Shown: positions 25,480 through 35,145, numbered from the stretch's first letter. The stretch is DNA of 64,000 bases from UKL13-2 sp947085425 (GCA_947085425.1 CAMTWK010000015.1:1-64000); one strand, 5' to 3'. A program made the numbers and translations. Notes: generated by a model not told the origin, from the sequence alone.

Positions 25480-27957
25480 TTGAGCCCAAAAGGTAAAACG
25501 AAACCAAATGACACCATCGTCGGCAATGCCGGCCAGCTGAATACGCCCGGCTTGTCATTGGCATCGCCGATTACCGCTCAAGACCGGGCGTTTGTCGCCC
25601 AACATATTTTTGCCGAGCAGGTGCGATTGTTGTACCGTTTTTCTTTGGTTGGTTACCTTGCCGAATTTATGGTGACCTTCCTGCTTGGTGCCATTCTCTG
25701 GCATGAATTGGGCGAACGACCGATCCTGTTTGCATGGTTTACCATTGCCATCGCTGTAATGCTTGGCCGTTATGGCCTTTATAAATTATTCATTCGTTCC
25801 AATCCCCCGCCTGAACGCCTGGCCATTTGGGAGTGGCGGTTTGTCGTCGGCACGATGGTCATGGCCGTCATGTGGGGCATCATGGGATCGGCGTTGTTAC
25901 CCAAAGCAGGTGCCACACAATTGCCGGTGATGATGTTGGTTGCGTTGTTAACCACAGGTGCCGTCGCCTATTTTGCGCCGCACCGGACTCTATTCACATT
26001 AACCGCCCTGGTTTCACTGCTGCCGATGGGTGTCATGACACTGGGGTTTGGTGATCGTGCCGGTTCGATGCTGGGTTTCACCATTGTTGTTTTGGTCGGT
26101 TTGTTGGCGGTGGTGCACAACAAGGTTCACAAGGCATTGTTGGACTCGTTGACTGCGCGTTTTGACAATGTGCTCATTGCCATTCGACTCGAAGAAGAGA
26201 AAATGCGCGTCGAAATGGTCAACAAGGCGCTGGTTGCCGAGTCACTAGATCGCCGTAAAGCCGAACGCTCGGAGTTACTCGCTTTACAGCGCTTGAAGTT
26301 ACATCTGGAGCGGACCCCGCTGGGCGTAATCGAATGGGACATGGAGTTCCGGATCGCCACCTGGAACCCGGCGGCAGAAGCAATTTTCGGGCATATCGCG
26401 TCTGAGGCCATCGGCGAAACCGGTTATATGCTGGTGCAAGGTACCGAAGAAAGTGAACGCATGGCAAGCATGTGGGCGGAACTCATGCAAACCCGCCATT
26501 CAACCCGCGTCACGTTAACCAATAAAACCAAACGCGGCGAAGAAATCAGCACCGAGTGGTACAACACACCTCTGGTTGATGATGACAATAAAGTGATCGG
26601 TGTGGCGTCATTGGTGCAGGACATTACCGAGCGCCTGAATACCGAGCGCACCATTCACTATATGGCGCACCACGACGCGTTGACCGGTCTGCCCAATCGT
26701 CGCCTGATGCAAGACCGGTTAAATCAAGCCATCCTTACCGCCCGCCGCCAGCAACGCCATGTCGGACTGTTGTTCATCGATTTGGACCGCTTCAAATTGG
26801 TCAATGACACACTCGGCCACGAGACCGGCGACTATGTGCTGCGGGATATTTCCAAACGACTGGCAAAGCTGGTACGCGAAGGTGATACGGTTTCGCGTGA
26901 AGGCGGTGATGAATTTGTGATTGTGTTGCCCGACTTGGACAAGCCCGAATCAACACAAATTGTCGCCGACAAGATACTGGCCGAACTCGCAAAACCGATT
27001 GAAGTGTCCGGACATGAATTAACCGTGACCGCGTCAATCGGCATTTCACACTATCCAAATGACGCCACCGATGTCCAACACCTGCTCAAACATGCCGATT
27101 CGGCGATGTATCAGGCCAAGGATGCCGGCCGCAATACCGCACGCTTTTTCACCTCGGATCTCAATTTCCTGCTATCCAAACGCCTGGAGGTGGAATCACG
27201 ATTGCGTCGCGGCATCGAGCGTAATGAATTTTTCCTGAGGTATCAACCACAGGTTGACGTGCTCAGTGGTCGCATCGTCGGACTCGAAGCACTATTGCGC
27301 TGGAACGATCCGCAACACGGCGAAATTTACCCGAAAGATTTTATTTCGATTGCCGAAGAGCTGGGCCTGATCGTGCCGCTCGGCGAGTGGGTGTTTCGGA
27401 CAGCATGCCAGCAAATCAAGATTTGGGATCAAGAGGGTTACCGGGGTCTGACGGTATCGGTCAACTTGTCACCCCGACAATTTGTTTCCCGCAAATTATT
27501 ACCTTCGATGAAGGCGGCGTTTCTTGAGACCGGTGTTTCGCCAGAGCGAATTGAATTGGAAATCACCGAAACCATGGCCATGCGCAACCTTGAGCAGTCC
27601 ATTGAGATTCTCGCCGAGTTGCGGCGAATGGGCGCAACCATCTCGATTGATGACTTTGGCATTGGTTATTCGTCACTCGGACAGTTGCGACGCCTGCCCG
27701 CGCAGACCCTCAAAATTGATCGCAGCTTCATCGCGCAGATCCCGAACGACGCCAACAGTTGCTCGATCACCGAGGCCATTATTGCCATGGGCAAACGCTT
27801 GGGATTACGTATTGTCGCCGAGGGGGTTGAGCAAGTGGCTCAACTCGAGTTTTTACGCGCCAACGGCTGCGATGTTTTCCAAGGCTATTTGTTTGCCAAG
27901 CCCCTCACCACGCCAGAAGTCACCGCTCTTTTAAAGAGCCAGCGCGCCGCCGCATAA
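25480..27957 (+). CDS. membrane PAS-GGDEF-EAL cyclic-di-GMP protein
   Basis: An 825-residue regulator. About six N-terminal membrane helices (45-215) form a sensor-like module, followed by a short coiled segment, a PAS domain (about 270-385, starting LERTPLGVIEWDMEF), a GGDEF domain and an EAL domain. The cyclase motif GGDEF is intact at about 475-479. The phosphodiesterase domain keeps EAL (E near 603), NLSPRQF, DDFGIGYSSL, KIDRSFI and AEGVE, so both activities look possible. Start TTG at 25480 has AAAGG upstream. It lies alone on the plus strand between mutL and amiC, interrupting a commonly contiguous cluster. Signal and targets are unknown. Confidence 0.93.
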   Translation: MSPKGKTKPNDTIVGNAGQLNTPGLSLASPITAQDRAFVAQHIFAEQVRLLYRFSLVGYLAEFMVTFLLGAILWHELGERPILFAWFTIAIAVMLGRYGLYKLFIRSNPPPERLAIWEWRFVVGTMVMAVMWGIMGSALLPKAGATQLPVMMLVALLTTGAVAYFAPHRTLFTLTALVSLLPMGVMTLGFGDRAGSMLGFTIVVLVGLLAVVHNKVHKALLDSLTARFDNVLIAIRLEEEKMRVEMVNKALVAESLDRRKAERSELLALQRLKLHLERTPLGVIEWDMEFRIATWNPAAEAIFGHIASEAIGETGYMLVQGTEESERMASMWAELMQTRHSTRVTLTNKTKRGEEISTEWYNTPLVDDDNKVIGVASLVQDITERLNTERTIHYMAHHDALTGLPNRRLMQDRLNQAILTARRQQRHVGLLFIDLDRFKLVNDTLGHETGDYVLRDISKRLAKLVREGDTVSREGGDEFVIVLPDLDKPESTQIVADKILAELAKPIEVSGHELTVTASIGISHYPNDATDVQHLLKHADSAMYQAKDAGRNTARFFTSDLNFLLSKRLEVESRLRRGIERNEFFLRYQPQVDVLSGRIVGLEALLRWNDPQHGEIYPKDFISIAEELGLIVPLGEWVFRTACQQIKIWDQEGYRGLTVSVNLSPRQFVSRKLLPSMKAAFLETGVSPERIELEITETMAMRNLEQSIEILAELRRMGATISIDDFGIGYSSLGQLRRLPAQTLKIDRSFIAQIPNDANSCSITEAIIAMGKRLGLRIVAEGVEQVAQLEFLRANGCDVFQGYLFAKPLTTPEVTALLKSQRAAA

Positions 27958-28047
27958 CCAATATTGGTGGCGAATCTCGTTGCCAGTCATGGAGTTACAG
28001 CCAAAATTGGCTGGTGACGCTCCAATTTGCTTGTGTTTGAGAATTGT

Positions 28048-29466
28048 TCAGGCGCGGGCCAGCGCCGGATTTTTCTTGAAGTAGGTGCGAATGCCGTCGG
28101 CTATCGCGTCGGCCATTTTTGCCTGATAGATCGGATCGCGTAATTTGCGCTCCTCTTCGGGATTCGAAATAAACGCCGTTTCAATCAGGATCGACGGAAT
28201 GTCCGGTGCCTTCAATACGGCGAATCCGGCCTGCTCCACCTGCGGTTTATGCAGACGATTCACCTCCGCCAATTCCGACAACATATAACGCCCCACCCTC
28301 AGGGAGTCGTTAATTTGGGCAGTCTGAGACAAGTCGAGCAAAATGCGTGCGAGCCCGGAGTCGCGTGTGTTCAGATTCATGCCGCCGATTAAATCGGCAT
28401 CATTTTCTTTGTTGGCAAGCCACTTCGCCGCCGTCGACGTGGCACCACGCTCAGACAGGGCGAAAACTGACGAGCCATTGGCCTGTGGCTGCACAAAAGC
28501 ATCGGCATGCACACTGATGAACAGATCCGCCTTCAAGGTTCGGGCACGTTGGACGCGCTGATTCAGAGGCACAAAAAAGTCACCATCACGAGTGAGCGCA
28601 ATTCGAAAACGGGCATCGTCTTCAAAGCGGCTGCGCAATTGACGCGAAATCGAAAGGACAATGTCCTTCTCGAGGGTGCCACGACGGCCAATGGCACCGG
28701 GGTCTTCGCCGCCGTGTCCGGGATCGACCACCACTACAAACGGTCGTGGGGTTCTTTTGCCGGCAATGATGGTCGGCGCTTCCGGCTTTTTAGGCGGCTT
28801 GTCATTGCCTGTTGCCGAAGTAGGGGTGCCCGTCGCCGCCGGAATTTTTTCCGACGACGCGGGCACGGATTCACCTGGTTTAGAGGCGCCACCCTTTGAT
28901 GCCACATTGGCGGCATCGGGGGTCGATGGTGAATTCGGGGAAGTCGGCGAACTGAATGGTAGGCCTTGGGCAAACGGGGCGATATCGTCATTCAGCAGCG
29001 CCAGCATGGGATCGACCGGCTTGGCTGGATAAATATCAAGCATCAAGCGATGACCAATATCACTGATCGGTGGAACCGCAAACACTTGCGGCAAAACTTC
29101 TGTTTTTAAGTCGAGCACCACGCGCACCACATTGGGTCGATTGATGCCCACCCGCACCAGGGCAATATACGGGTCATTGCGTCCAACCAAGGTCGCGAGA
29201 TTTTTCAGGGCGTCACCCAATTCGACATTTTCAAGGTCCAACACCAGCCGCTCGGGGTCCTTGAGAAAAAAATATTGAAATTTGAAAAGGCTGGGAGATT
29301 CAAAAGTGACGCGGGTATATTCGGCGGCGGGCCACACCCGCGCCGCCCTTAGCTTGGTCAGCACCACATTGGCCGCCAACAGATGTGTCGAAAATAACGC
29401 GGAGGATAAAAGTGGCAACGATGCCGCCACGGTGACGGCCACCATGCTGCGGCGGGAAATCGACAC
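28048..29466 (-). CDS. amiC: N-acetylmuramoyl-L-alanine amidase (AmiC type)
   Basis: About 472 residues. A twin-arginine signal (SISRRSMVAVTVAASLPLL) points to Tat export as for E. coli AmiC. An AMIN domain (about 50-165) for septal targeting follows, then a Ser/Pro/Thr/Ala-rich linker and an Amidase_3 domain with zinc motifs DPGHGGEDPGA, E in RGTLEKDIVL, SVHADAF and ILIETAFISNPEEE. It cleaves peptidoglycan stem peptides during cell separation. The GTG at 29466, 17 bases after the tsaE stop, is the best start for the signal peptide; SD is weak and an ATG at 29445 would destroy the RR motif. It is cotranscribed with tsaE. Confidence 0.93.
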   Translation of the reverse strand: MSISRRSMVAVTVAASLPLLSSALFSTHLLAANVVLTKLRAARVWPAAEYTRVTFESPSLFKFQYFFLKDPERLVLDLENVELGDALKNLATLVGRNDPYIALVRVGINRPNVVRVVLDLKTEVLPQVFAVPPISDIGHRLMLDIYPAKPVDPMLALLNDDIAPFAQGLPFSSPTSPNSPSTPDAANVASKGGASKPGESVPASSEKIPAATGTPTSATGNDKPPKKPEAPTIIAGKRTPRPFVVVVDPGHGGEDPGAIGRRGTLEKDIVLSISRQLRSRFEDDARFRIALTRDGDFFVPLNQRVQRARTLKADLFISVHADAFVQPQANGSSVFALSERGATSTAAKWLANKENDADLIGGMNLNTRDSGLARILLDLSQTAQINDSLRVGRYMLSELAEVNRLHKPQVEQAGFAVLKAPDIPSILIETAFISNPEEERKLRDPIYQAKMADAIADGIRTYFKKNPALARA

Positions 29467-29483
29467 CGCGTCAATCGACGTAC

Positions 29484-30014
29484 TTAATAGTTGGGCAGGG
29501 GCAATAGGCGCAGTTGATGGCAAATTGCTGTTCCCGCCGGGGTGTTGGCGGTCAAGGTCAATTGGCGTTGATCGCTCGGTGTTGCGGTCAGGAATATTTC
29601 CATATCCGCGATCGGCAAAGACACACCCGCCCCGCTGGCCTTCTCCGGCCACTCGATGAGGCAAACCGCCTCGGCATTCATTAAATCGCGAAAACCGGCT
29701 TCGTGCCATTCGTCTGGATCGGTTAACCGATAAAAATCAAAGTGATACAAGTTTAATCTAGAAACCGCATAAAGTTCAACCAATGTGTAAGTCGGACTTT
29801 TCACGCGACCGGTATATCCCAGTCCCCGCAATATCCCGCGCACCATGGTGGTTTTGCCCGCGCCGAGATCGCCATGCAGGAATACCAATAGCGGCGCGGG
29901 CTTTGGATCCAACCCATGGACAGACAAAATTGATGCCATCTGTCCGCCGAACGCAAGGGTGGCGGCTTCATCGACCAAGGTGACGGTTATTTTTTCCGGC
30001 GACAACTTCGGCAT
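29484..30014 (-). CDS. tsaE: tRNA threonylcarbamoyladenosine biosynthesis ATPase TsaE
   Basis: A 176-residue P-loop protein needed for t6A37 formation with TsaB and TsaD. It has FLHGDLGAGKTT as Walker A, then SPTYTLVELY, LYHFDFYRL and CLIEWPEKA. Length is slightly above E. coli (153) through a longer C-terminus. It is divergent from queG with a 16-base gap and upstream of amiC on the same strand, an arrangement common in betaproteobacteria. Confidence 0.95.
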   Translation of the reverse strand: MPKLSPEKITVTLVDEAATLAFGGQMASILSVHGLDPKPAPLLVFLHGDLGAGKTTMVRGILRGLGYTGRVKSPTYTLVELYAVSRLNLYHFDFYRLTDPDEWHEAGFRDLMNAEAVCLIEWPEKASGAGVSLPIADMEIFLTATPSDQRQLTLTANTPAGTAICHQLRLLPLPNY

Positions 30015-30030
30015 CCGCTAGACTTCTTTT

Positions 30031-31143
30031 ATGGTTTCAAATTCAAAAAATATGGCTTGCCAGCCTGATTACACCCAGCTCAGCGCCGACATCAAAACAT
30101 GGGGCGTGGAACTTGGTTTCCATGAAGTCGGCATTACCGACACCGACCTGACCTTGGAAGCGGCCAGACTCACCGATTGGCTGAATCGCGGCTACCACGG
30201 TGACATGGATTATATGGCGCGGCACGATGGCCGCAACGGTGCCAACCGAACGGACCCCGCCACCCTTCAGGCGGGCACCATTCGTGTCATCACCGCCCGC
30301 TTGAATTATGAGGCGGCGGATACACGTGACAGTTGGCAGGTGATGGCGGATCCGCAGTCGGCGTTTATTTCACGCTACGCGCTGGGACGCGACTATCACA
30401 AGGTGCTGCGCGGCAAACTACAAATGTTGGCAACCAAAATTGCCTCGGTTGTTGAAGACTTTCAATATCGCGTATTCACCGACTCCGCACCGGTGATGGA
30501 AGTCGCGCTTGCCACCAAGTCCGGCATCGGCTGGCGAGGCAAACATACCCTGTTACTCAATCGCGAGGCAGGCTCGATGTTTTTCCTCGGCGAAATCTAC
30601 GTCAACCTGCCGCTCAACATTGACACCGCCACCAGCGAACATTGTGGAACCTGCCAAAAGTGCATCGACATCTGCCCCACCCAAGCCATCACAGCGCCTT
30701 ATCAACTGGATGCACGCCGCTGCATTTCTTATCTCACCATTGAAAACAAGGGCGCGATTCCGGTCGAGTTTCGTGAGGCCATCGGCAATCGCATTTACGG
30801 CTGCGACGATTGCCAGCTCGTTTGCCCATGGAACAAATTCGCCGTCAAATCAGTTGAAAAGGACTTTGCCGTCCGCCACGCTCTGGATGACATTTCGCTA
30901 CTGGAACTGTGGGCGTGGACGGAAGAAGAATGGCTCCAGCGCATGGAAGGATCGGCCATCCGCCGCATTGGTTATGAACGTTGGCAGCGCAATCTGGCGG
31001 TGGCGATGGGCAATGTTTTACGCTCCACCACGACGATAGCAACAATTAAAAACACAACGACCGCGTTACGGAGCGCCCGTGCCACGGCAACACCGCTGGT
31101 ATTGGAACATATTGATTGGGCGTTACGGTCGACAGCGCCTTAG
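30031..31143 (+). CDS. queG: epoxyqueuosine reductase
   Basis: A 370-residue cobalamin and iron-sulfur enzyme that reduces epoxyqueuosine to queuosine in tRNA. Two [4Fe-4S] sites are visible: CGTCQKCIDICPTQAI from about residue 206 and CDDCQLVCPWN near 257. The N-terminal half carries FHEVGITDTDL, RVITARLNY and SRYALGRDYHKVLRGKL. The start is the ATG at 30031, or possibly the ATG seven codons later. It is divergent from tsaE. Confidence 0.95.
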   Translation: MVSNSKNMACQPDYTQLSADIKTWGVELGFHEVGITDTDLTLEAARLTDWLNRGYHGDMDYMARHDGRNGANRTDPATLQAGTIRVITARLNYEAADTRDSWQVMADPQSAFISRYALGRDYHKVLRGKLQMLATKIASVVEDFQYRVFTDSAPVMEVALATKSGIGWRGKHTLLLNREAGSMFFLGEIYVNLPLNIDTATSEHCGTCQKCIDICPTQAITAPYQLDARRCISYLTIENKGAIPVEFREAIGNRIYGCDDCQLVCPWNKFAVKSVEKDFAVRHALDDISLLELWAWTEEEWLQRMEGSAIRRIGYERWQRNLAVAMGNVLRSTTTIATIKNTTTALRSARATATPLVLEHIDWALRSTAP

Positions 31144-31160
31144 CCTGACTCCGGGTCAAT

Positions 31161-31412
31161 TTATTTTGGCTTATCCTGCTGAACACCAGCCGGTATTGCC
31201 GGCACGATCTTTTCCGGCAAAGTTATCCAGATAATTTGTGCTCCATACCGTTGCGCACTGGCTTCAATCGCGTTGATCCGCCGCCAGTCCACATCGCGCG
31301 CGTTGGAATGATGGGCAAATCCTGCGCAGCCCATCAATATGCCGACTGACACCAAGATCAGCAAGGATATCAACAGCCGGTGCCCACTCGATTCAGATAA
31401 AGTTTTCCACAT
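31161..31412 (-). CDS. small putative lipoprotein
   Basis: An 83-residue protein with a strong GGAGG site seven bases before the ATG. The N-terminus is a lipoprotein signal: charged start, hydrophobic LLISLLILVSVGILMGC, with a lipobox ending at Cys29. The mature part of about 55 residues (INAIEASAQRYGAQIIWITLPEK) is mostly polar, with no recognised domain. The residues after Cys are Ala-Gly, not Asp, so outer-membrane sorting would be expected by the E. coli rule. It converges on queG, 17 bases apart. Confidence 0.65.
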   Translation of the reverse strand: MWKTLSESSGHRLLISLLILVSVGILMGCAGFAHHSNARDVDWRRINAIEASAQRYGAQIIWITLPEKIVPAIPAGVQQDKPK

Positions 31413-31513
31413 GATGTGCCTCCATTCAAGTCGACGACATCAAAACAATACGCCCGGCAAACGCACAACGCAACTCCAGTTGGTCTGGTGCGCCGCCGAG
31501 ATGCCAAGCAGCA

Positions 31514-33421
31514 TCACTCCAGCATCAACGCATTCACCCGCTTCACAAATCCCGCCGGGTCTTCCAACTGGCCACCTTCGGCCAGCAGTGATTGCTCAAA
31601 CAACATGACCGACAAATCATCAAACCGCGCCGCCGTTTCCTCGGCCTGGATTTTTTTCACCAGTGCATGTGCTGGATTGATTTCCAGGATTGGTTTGGAG
31701 GCATTGACTTTTTGCCCGGCCGATTTAAGCATGCGCTCGAGATTGCCGGACAGCTCATTTTCGTCCACCACCAGGCAGGCGGGGGATTCGGTGAGTCGAT
31801 CGGTCACGCGCACGTCCTTGACCCGCTCCCCCAGCGAGGCTTTGATTTTTTCGATCAACGGCTTTAATTCGTCGGCGATTTTTTCCACTGCTTTTTTCTC
31901 GGCTTCGTCGGCGAGTGCGCCCAGATCGAGGTCACCCTTGGCCACCGATTGCAATTTTTTGCCTTCATATTCTTCGAGCGAGCCCAGCCACCACTCGTCC
32001 ACCGCCTCGGTCAGCAAAATAACTTCAATGCCTTTTTTGCGGAAGACTTCCAAATGCGGGCTGTTTTGCGCGGCGGTCAACGAGTCCGCCGTCACGTAGT
32101 AAATTTTTTCCTGGCCGGATTTCATACGACCGAGGTAATCGGCAAATGAAACGGTTTGTGTTGCGCCGGATTCATGGGTGGATTGGACACGCGTTAGTTT
32201 TGCAATGCGGTTTTTATTGGCATGATCCTCGCCAATACCTTCCTTGAATACGCGTCCAAACGCGGTCCAGAATTTGGCGAATTTTTCTTTATCGTTTTCG
32301 GCCAGATCGTCCAACAGACCCAGCACTTTTTTAACACAGCCGGCACGAATCGCCTCGACGTCTTTTGACTCCTGCAAAATTTCGCGCGAAACGTTCAACG
32401 GCAGGTCATTGGAGTCAACAATGCCTTTGACAAAACGCAAATAACGCGGCAACAATTGCGCCGCGTCTTCCATGATAAAAATGCGCCGCACATACAGCTT
32501 CAGCCCGTGTTTGTGTTCACGATCAAACATGTCAAACGGCGCCTGACCGGGTATGTAGAGCAATTCCGTATATTCCTGGCGCCCTTCCACCTTGGCGTGG
32601 GTCCACGCCAACGGCGGCTGCCAATCGTGCGATACGTGTTTGTAAAATTCCTGATACTGCTCATCACTGATATCGGCCTTGGCGCGGGTCCAGATGGCGC
32701 TGGCTTGATTGATGGTTTCGTCTTCGTCTATTGCCACCTGCGCTTGTTTTTCCTGATCCCATTCGGTTTTTTGCATGACGATCGGCAACGGAATATGATC
32801 TGAATATTTGCGAATGACCGACTTCAGGCGCCAGTCATCCAGAAATTCCTTGGCATCGTCTTTTAAATGCAGGGTGACCTCGGTGCCACGACCGGCTCTT
32901 TCAATATTTTCCAGACTAAACTCGCCGTCACCACTCGACTCCCAACGCACTCCTTCCGTGGGTTGCGCGCCGGCGCGGCGGGTAGTCAAAGTCACCCGGT
33001 CGGCAACAATAAATGCAGAATAAAAGCCGACCCCAAATTGGCCGATCAAGTTGGCATCTTTTTGTTCGTCACCCGACAATTTTGCAAAAAACTCCTTGGT
33101 GCCGGATTTGGCAATGGTGCCGATGTTGGCGATCACTTCGTCCCGCGACATGCCCACGCCATTGTCGGTAATGCTGATGGTGCCCGCCTCTTTGTCAAAC
33201 GCCACACGAATTTTTAATTCCGCGTCGTTTTCATACAACGTGGGCGTGGTGACCGCCTCAAAGCGCAGCTTGTCTGCGGCATCAGATGCATTCGAAATCA
33301 GCTCGCGCAGAAATATTTCCCGGTTTGAGTACAACGAGTGAATCATCAACTGCAACAGTTGTTTGACTTCGGTTTGAAAGGCGCGGGTTTCTTTTTGTAG
33401 GGGGGCGGTAGCGGTTGTCAT
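31514..33421 (-). CDS. htpG: chaperone protein HtpG (Hsp90)
   Basis: A 635-residue Hsp90. The N-terminal GHKL ATP site has ELISNASDAADKLRFEA, DNGVGMSRDEV and GQFGVGFYSAFIV. The middle domain has VRRIFIMEDAAQLLPRYLRF and LPLNVSREILQ with the catalytic arginine. The C-terminus is a dimerisation domain. Length is normal. It acts in protein folding under stress with DnaK. No clear sigma-32 promoter could be recognised upstream. Confidence 0.98.
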   Translation of the reverse strand: MTTATAPLQKETRAFQTEVKQLLQLMIHSLYSNREIFLRELISNASDAADKLRFEAVTTPTLYENDAELKIRVAFDKEAGTISITDNGVGMSRDEVIANIGTIAKSGTKEFFAKLSGDEQKDANLIGQFGVGFYSAFIVADRVTLTTRRAGAQPTEGVRWESSGDGEFSLENIERAGRGTEVTLHLKDDAKEFLDDWRLKSVIRKYSDHIPLPIVMQKTEWDQEKQAQVAIDEDETINQASAIWTRAKADISDEQYQEFYKHVSHDWQPPLAWTHAKVEGRQEYTELLYIPGQAPFDMFDREHKHGLKLYVRRIFIMEDAAQLLPRYLRFVKGIVDSNDLPLNVSREILQESKDVEAIRAGCVKKVLGLLDDLAENDKEKFAKFWTAFGRVFKEGIGEDHANKNRIAKLTRVQSTHESGATQTVSFADYLGRMKSGQEKIYYVTADSLTAAQNSPHLEVFRKKGIEVILLTEAVDEWWLGSLEEYEGKKLQSVAKGDLDLGALADEAEKKAVEKIADELKPLIEKIKASLGERVKDVRVTDRLTESPACLVVDENELSGNLERMLKSAGQKVNASKPILEINPAHALVKKIQAEETAARFDDLSVMLFEQSLLAEGGQLEDPAGFVKRVNALMLE

Positions 33422-33587
33422 AATTTAAAGTTAAAAAAATCGAATAAAAACAATTGGATACGGAATTTTGGTGAAAGCGTGGTTAATATTGTCAACGGGT
33501 GACATCAGCACCAGATGAAACCGGCCTGAACGACGTTTTTGGGCTGTGACCGGGTCGTTTCAATCAACCTGACGAGCAAGGTTCGGC

Positions 33588-33797
33588 TCAACAAAACATG
33601 GGGTGCAGCGGCGGTTTTTCAACCCCGTGCAAAAGATTCGGGAACTTATCCCATGTTTTCCTGCCACAGAGAAGCGAGCCGCACGTTGACTCGCATCTCC
33701 TTTGGAGTGAGTGAGTAGTGAGTAATGGCAGTGCAAGCTGTACATCGTGGTGGTACAACACCCCGCATCGCCTCTCCGGCGGTGCGGGGGTTTTTTT
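33588..33797 (+). ncRNA. candidate structured RNA ending in an orphan terminator
   Basis: Between htpG and traB, both on the minus strand, the plus strand carries several stems. A perfect 10-bp pair AAAACATGGG (33593-33602) with CCCATGTTTT (33650-33659) encloses 47 bases. Smaller stems follow (GCGAG/CTCGC, CTCC/GGAG, GTAC/GTAC), then a strong intrinsic terminator at 33761-33797. No plus-strand gene is upstream to explain that terminator. The 5' end is not defined, no promoter was identified, and no known RNA family was recognised. Confidence 0.4.
33761..33797 (+). terminator. strong intrinsic terminator without an upstream gene
   Basis: A 12-bp stem (CCCCGCATCGCC 33761-33772 with GGCGGTGCGGGG 33778-33789, one G-U) with a five-base loop, followed by seven T (33791-33797). 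On the minus strand no T run follows, so it acts on plus-strand transcription only. Confidence 0.85.
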
Positions 33798-33967
33798 GCC
33801 CCCCCCTCGCCTCAGACCAAAACGCTTACAAATCGGATGCGTCCGCATGATTTGGTAAAGTCGGCTTTAGACGCGCGTTTTGAGACCAAATTGCCCGAAT
33901 CAACTTGGCAGGCAAGGACTTTCTCCTCCGAACATGGCGTGTTCCCACCAGATCACTGCCACGAAAT

Positions 33968-35053
33968 TTACAACTGGCGAACCAAATATCCTCGCGCCTT
34001 GAGCATTTCGATCAAGCCGTCGTTGCCGACCAAGTGCAACGCGCCCACTGCGATAAAGTGGGTCAAACCACTGGCAATATAGCCTTCAATTTTTGTCAGC
34101 ATGGCGGGATGGCGCTGGTCGAGCAAAATAGCATTTAATTCACGCACCAGCCTTCCTGAGCGCGCGGCTTCGTCGCTGATTTCAACCAACAGCTTTGGGT
34201 CACCCAACTGCCACGCGTTGACGATACCGGTGACCTGATCCGACGTCAGCCCCTGCTCGGACATAACGATGGCATTTTCCAAAAAAGCCTCTTGCAGCGG
34301 CATCGGCATGCTGGTCATCAACTTAATTTGCGCCAACGATGACTCCAACTCAATGATTGGTTTTTTTTCTGCCAGCGCACGCTGTGTCAACTTTAAATCA
34401 AGTCCCTGATTCATTTCATAGCCGAGTTGAACAAATTCGACAATCGGCAATAAACCACCCAGCATGACCGGCCGCATGCTGGCAACATTGGCAAAAGGAA
34501 TTTTGTGTCTGAGCAATTGCGCTTTTAGCCGCGCCAACAGGGCGGGTGGCAGATGTTTCTCAATCGTCTCCCCTTTGGGGTAATCCATCAGGCGGGCGAT
34601 CTCAGCCGCATCTTTTTGGTCGGTAATGTTGGCCTCCACCACCAGTTTTGCCGAGCGTTGAAACGCCTTTTCGACCACATCCGGCAGTGGATAAAAGCTC
34701 GATTTACCAACATGAATGGTGCCAAAAATAAACGCGGTATTGAGCCCATCCTTCGACTGGACTTCCCATAACAATGCACGGGTACCGGTCTTCGACGGCA
34801 CCAATGGGGACAACTTCGGTCCAGCACGATTGGTCGGGTCGTATTCCGCTTCATCCTGAAAATCCGTTTTGGCCGTTTTTCCCGTGGCGGATGCAGGCGG
34901 GACTGCGACGGGATGGGTCTTCGATAATTCGACCTGACCCGACCGGGTAACCGGTGCGGACGGTGTGACTGGCGCAACTTGTGCGACCACGCCTCCTGCC
35001 GCCGACAAACACGCCAACCCAATAAGGAAAATCTGACTTCTTTTTAATAACAT
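33968..35053 (-). CDS. TraB/GumN family protein
   Basis: A 361-residue exported protein with an N-terminal signal peptide (LLKRSQIFLIGLACLSAAGGVVA), then a Pro/Thr/Ala-rich spacer to about residue 95. The TraB/GumN domain has FIFGTIHVG, LVVEANITD, the central PIIELESSLAQI and the end HFIAVGALHLVGNDGLIEML. The paired GxxH and late GxxH plus conserved Glu resemble a metal-dependent hydrolase fold of the Tiki type; the substrate is unknown. It is divergent from the phn-type operon and stands alone. Confidence 0.88.
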   Translation of the reverse strand: MLLKRSQIFLIGLACLSAAGGVVAQVAPVTPSAPVTRSGQVELSKTHPVAVPPASATGKTAKTDFQDEAEYDPTNRAGPKLSPLVPSKTGTRALLWEVQSKDGLNTAFIFGTIHVGKSSFYPLPDVVEKAFQRSAKLVVEANITDQKDAAEIARLMDYPKGETIEKHLPPALLARLKAQLLRHKIPFANVASMRPVMLGGLLPIVEFVQLGYEMNQGLDLKLTQRALAEKKPIIELESSLAQIKLMTSMPMPLQEAFLENAIVMSEQGLTSDQVTGIVNAWQLGDPKLLVEISDEAARSGRLVRELNAILLDQRHPAMLTKIEGYIASGLTHFIAVGALHLVGNDGLIEMLKARGYLVRQL

Positions 35054-35145
35054 GACACCCTCGGCACAAAGAGATTGCTAAACTAGTAGCGCACATTATC
35101 CGCACAATTAACCAGAATTAATTTCTTGTTTTCGGAGGAGTCACA

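Noticed and set aside
25287..25526. 79-codon minus-strand frame before the GGDEF-EAL gene
   Set aside because: It overlaps the start of the GGDEF-EAL gene antisense and shows no recognisable feature.
27998..28013. CAGCCAA-AA-TTGGCTG hairpin between the GGDEF-EAL gene and amiC as a terminator
   Set aside because: The loop is only two bases and no T run follows on either strand.
33588..33690. Cobalamin riboswitch suggested by CCTGCCAC near 33660
   Set aside because: The conserved B12-box text and the pairing order of that class are absent; only one short string resembles it.
33747..34082. 111-codon plus-strand frame over the orphan terminator
   Set aside because: It runs through the terminator stem and then antisense through the end of the TraB gene, with no ribosome site.
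35054..35145. Pho box before the phn-type operon
   Set aside because: No CTGTCAT-like pair at 11-bp spacing is present.
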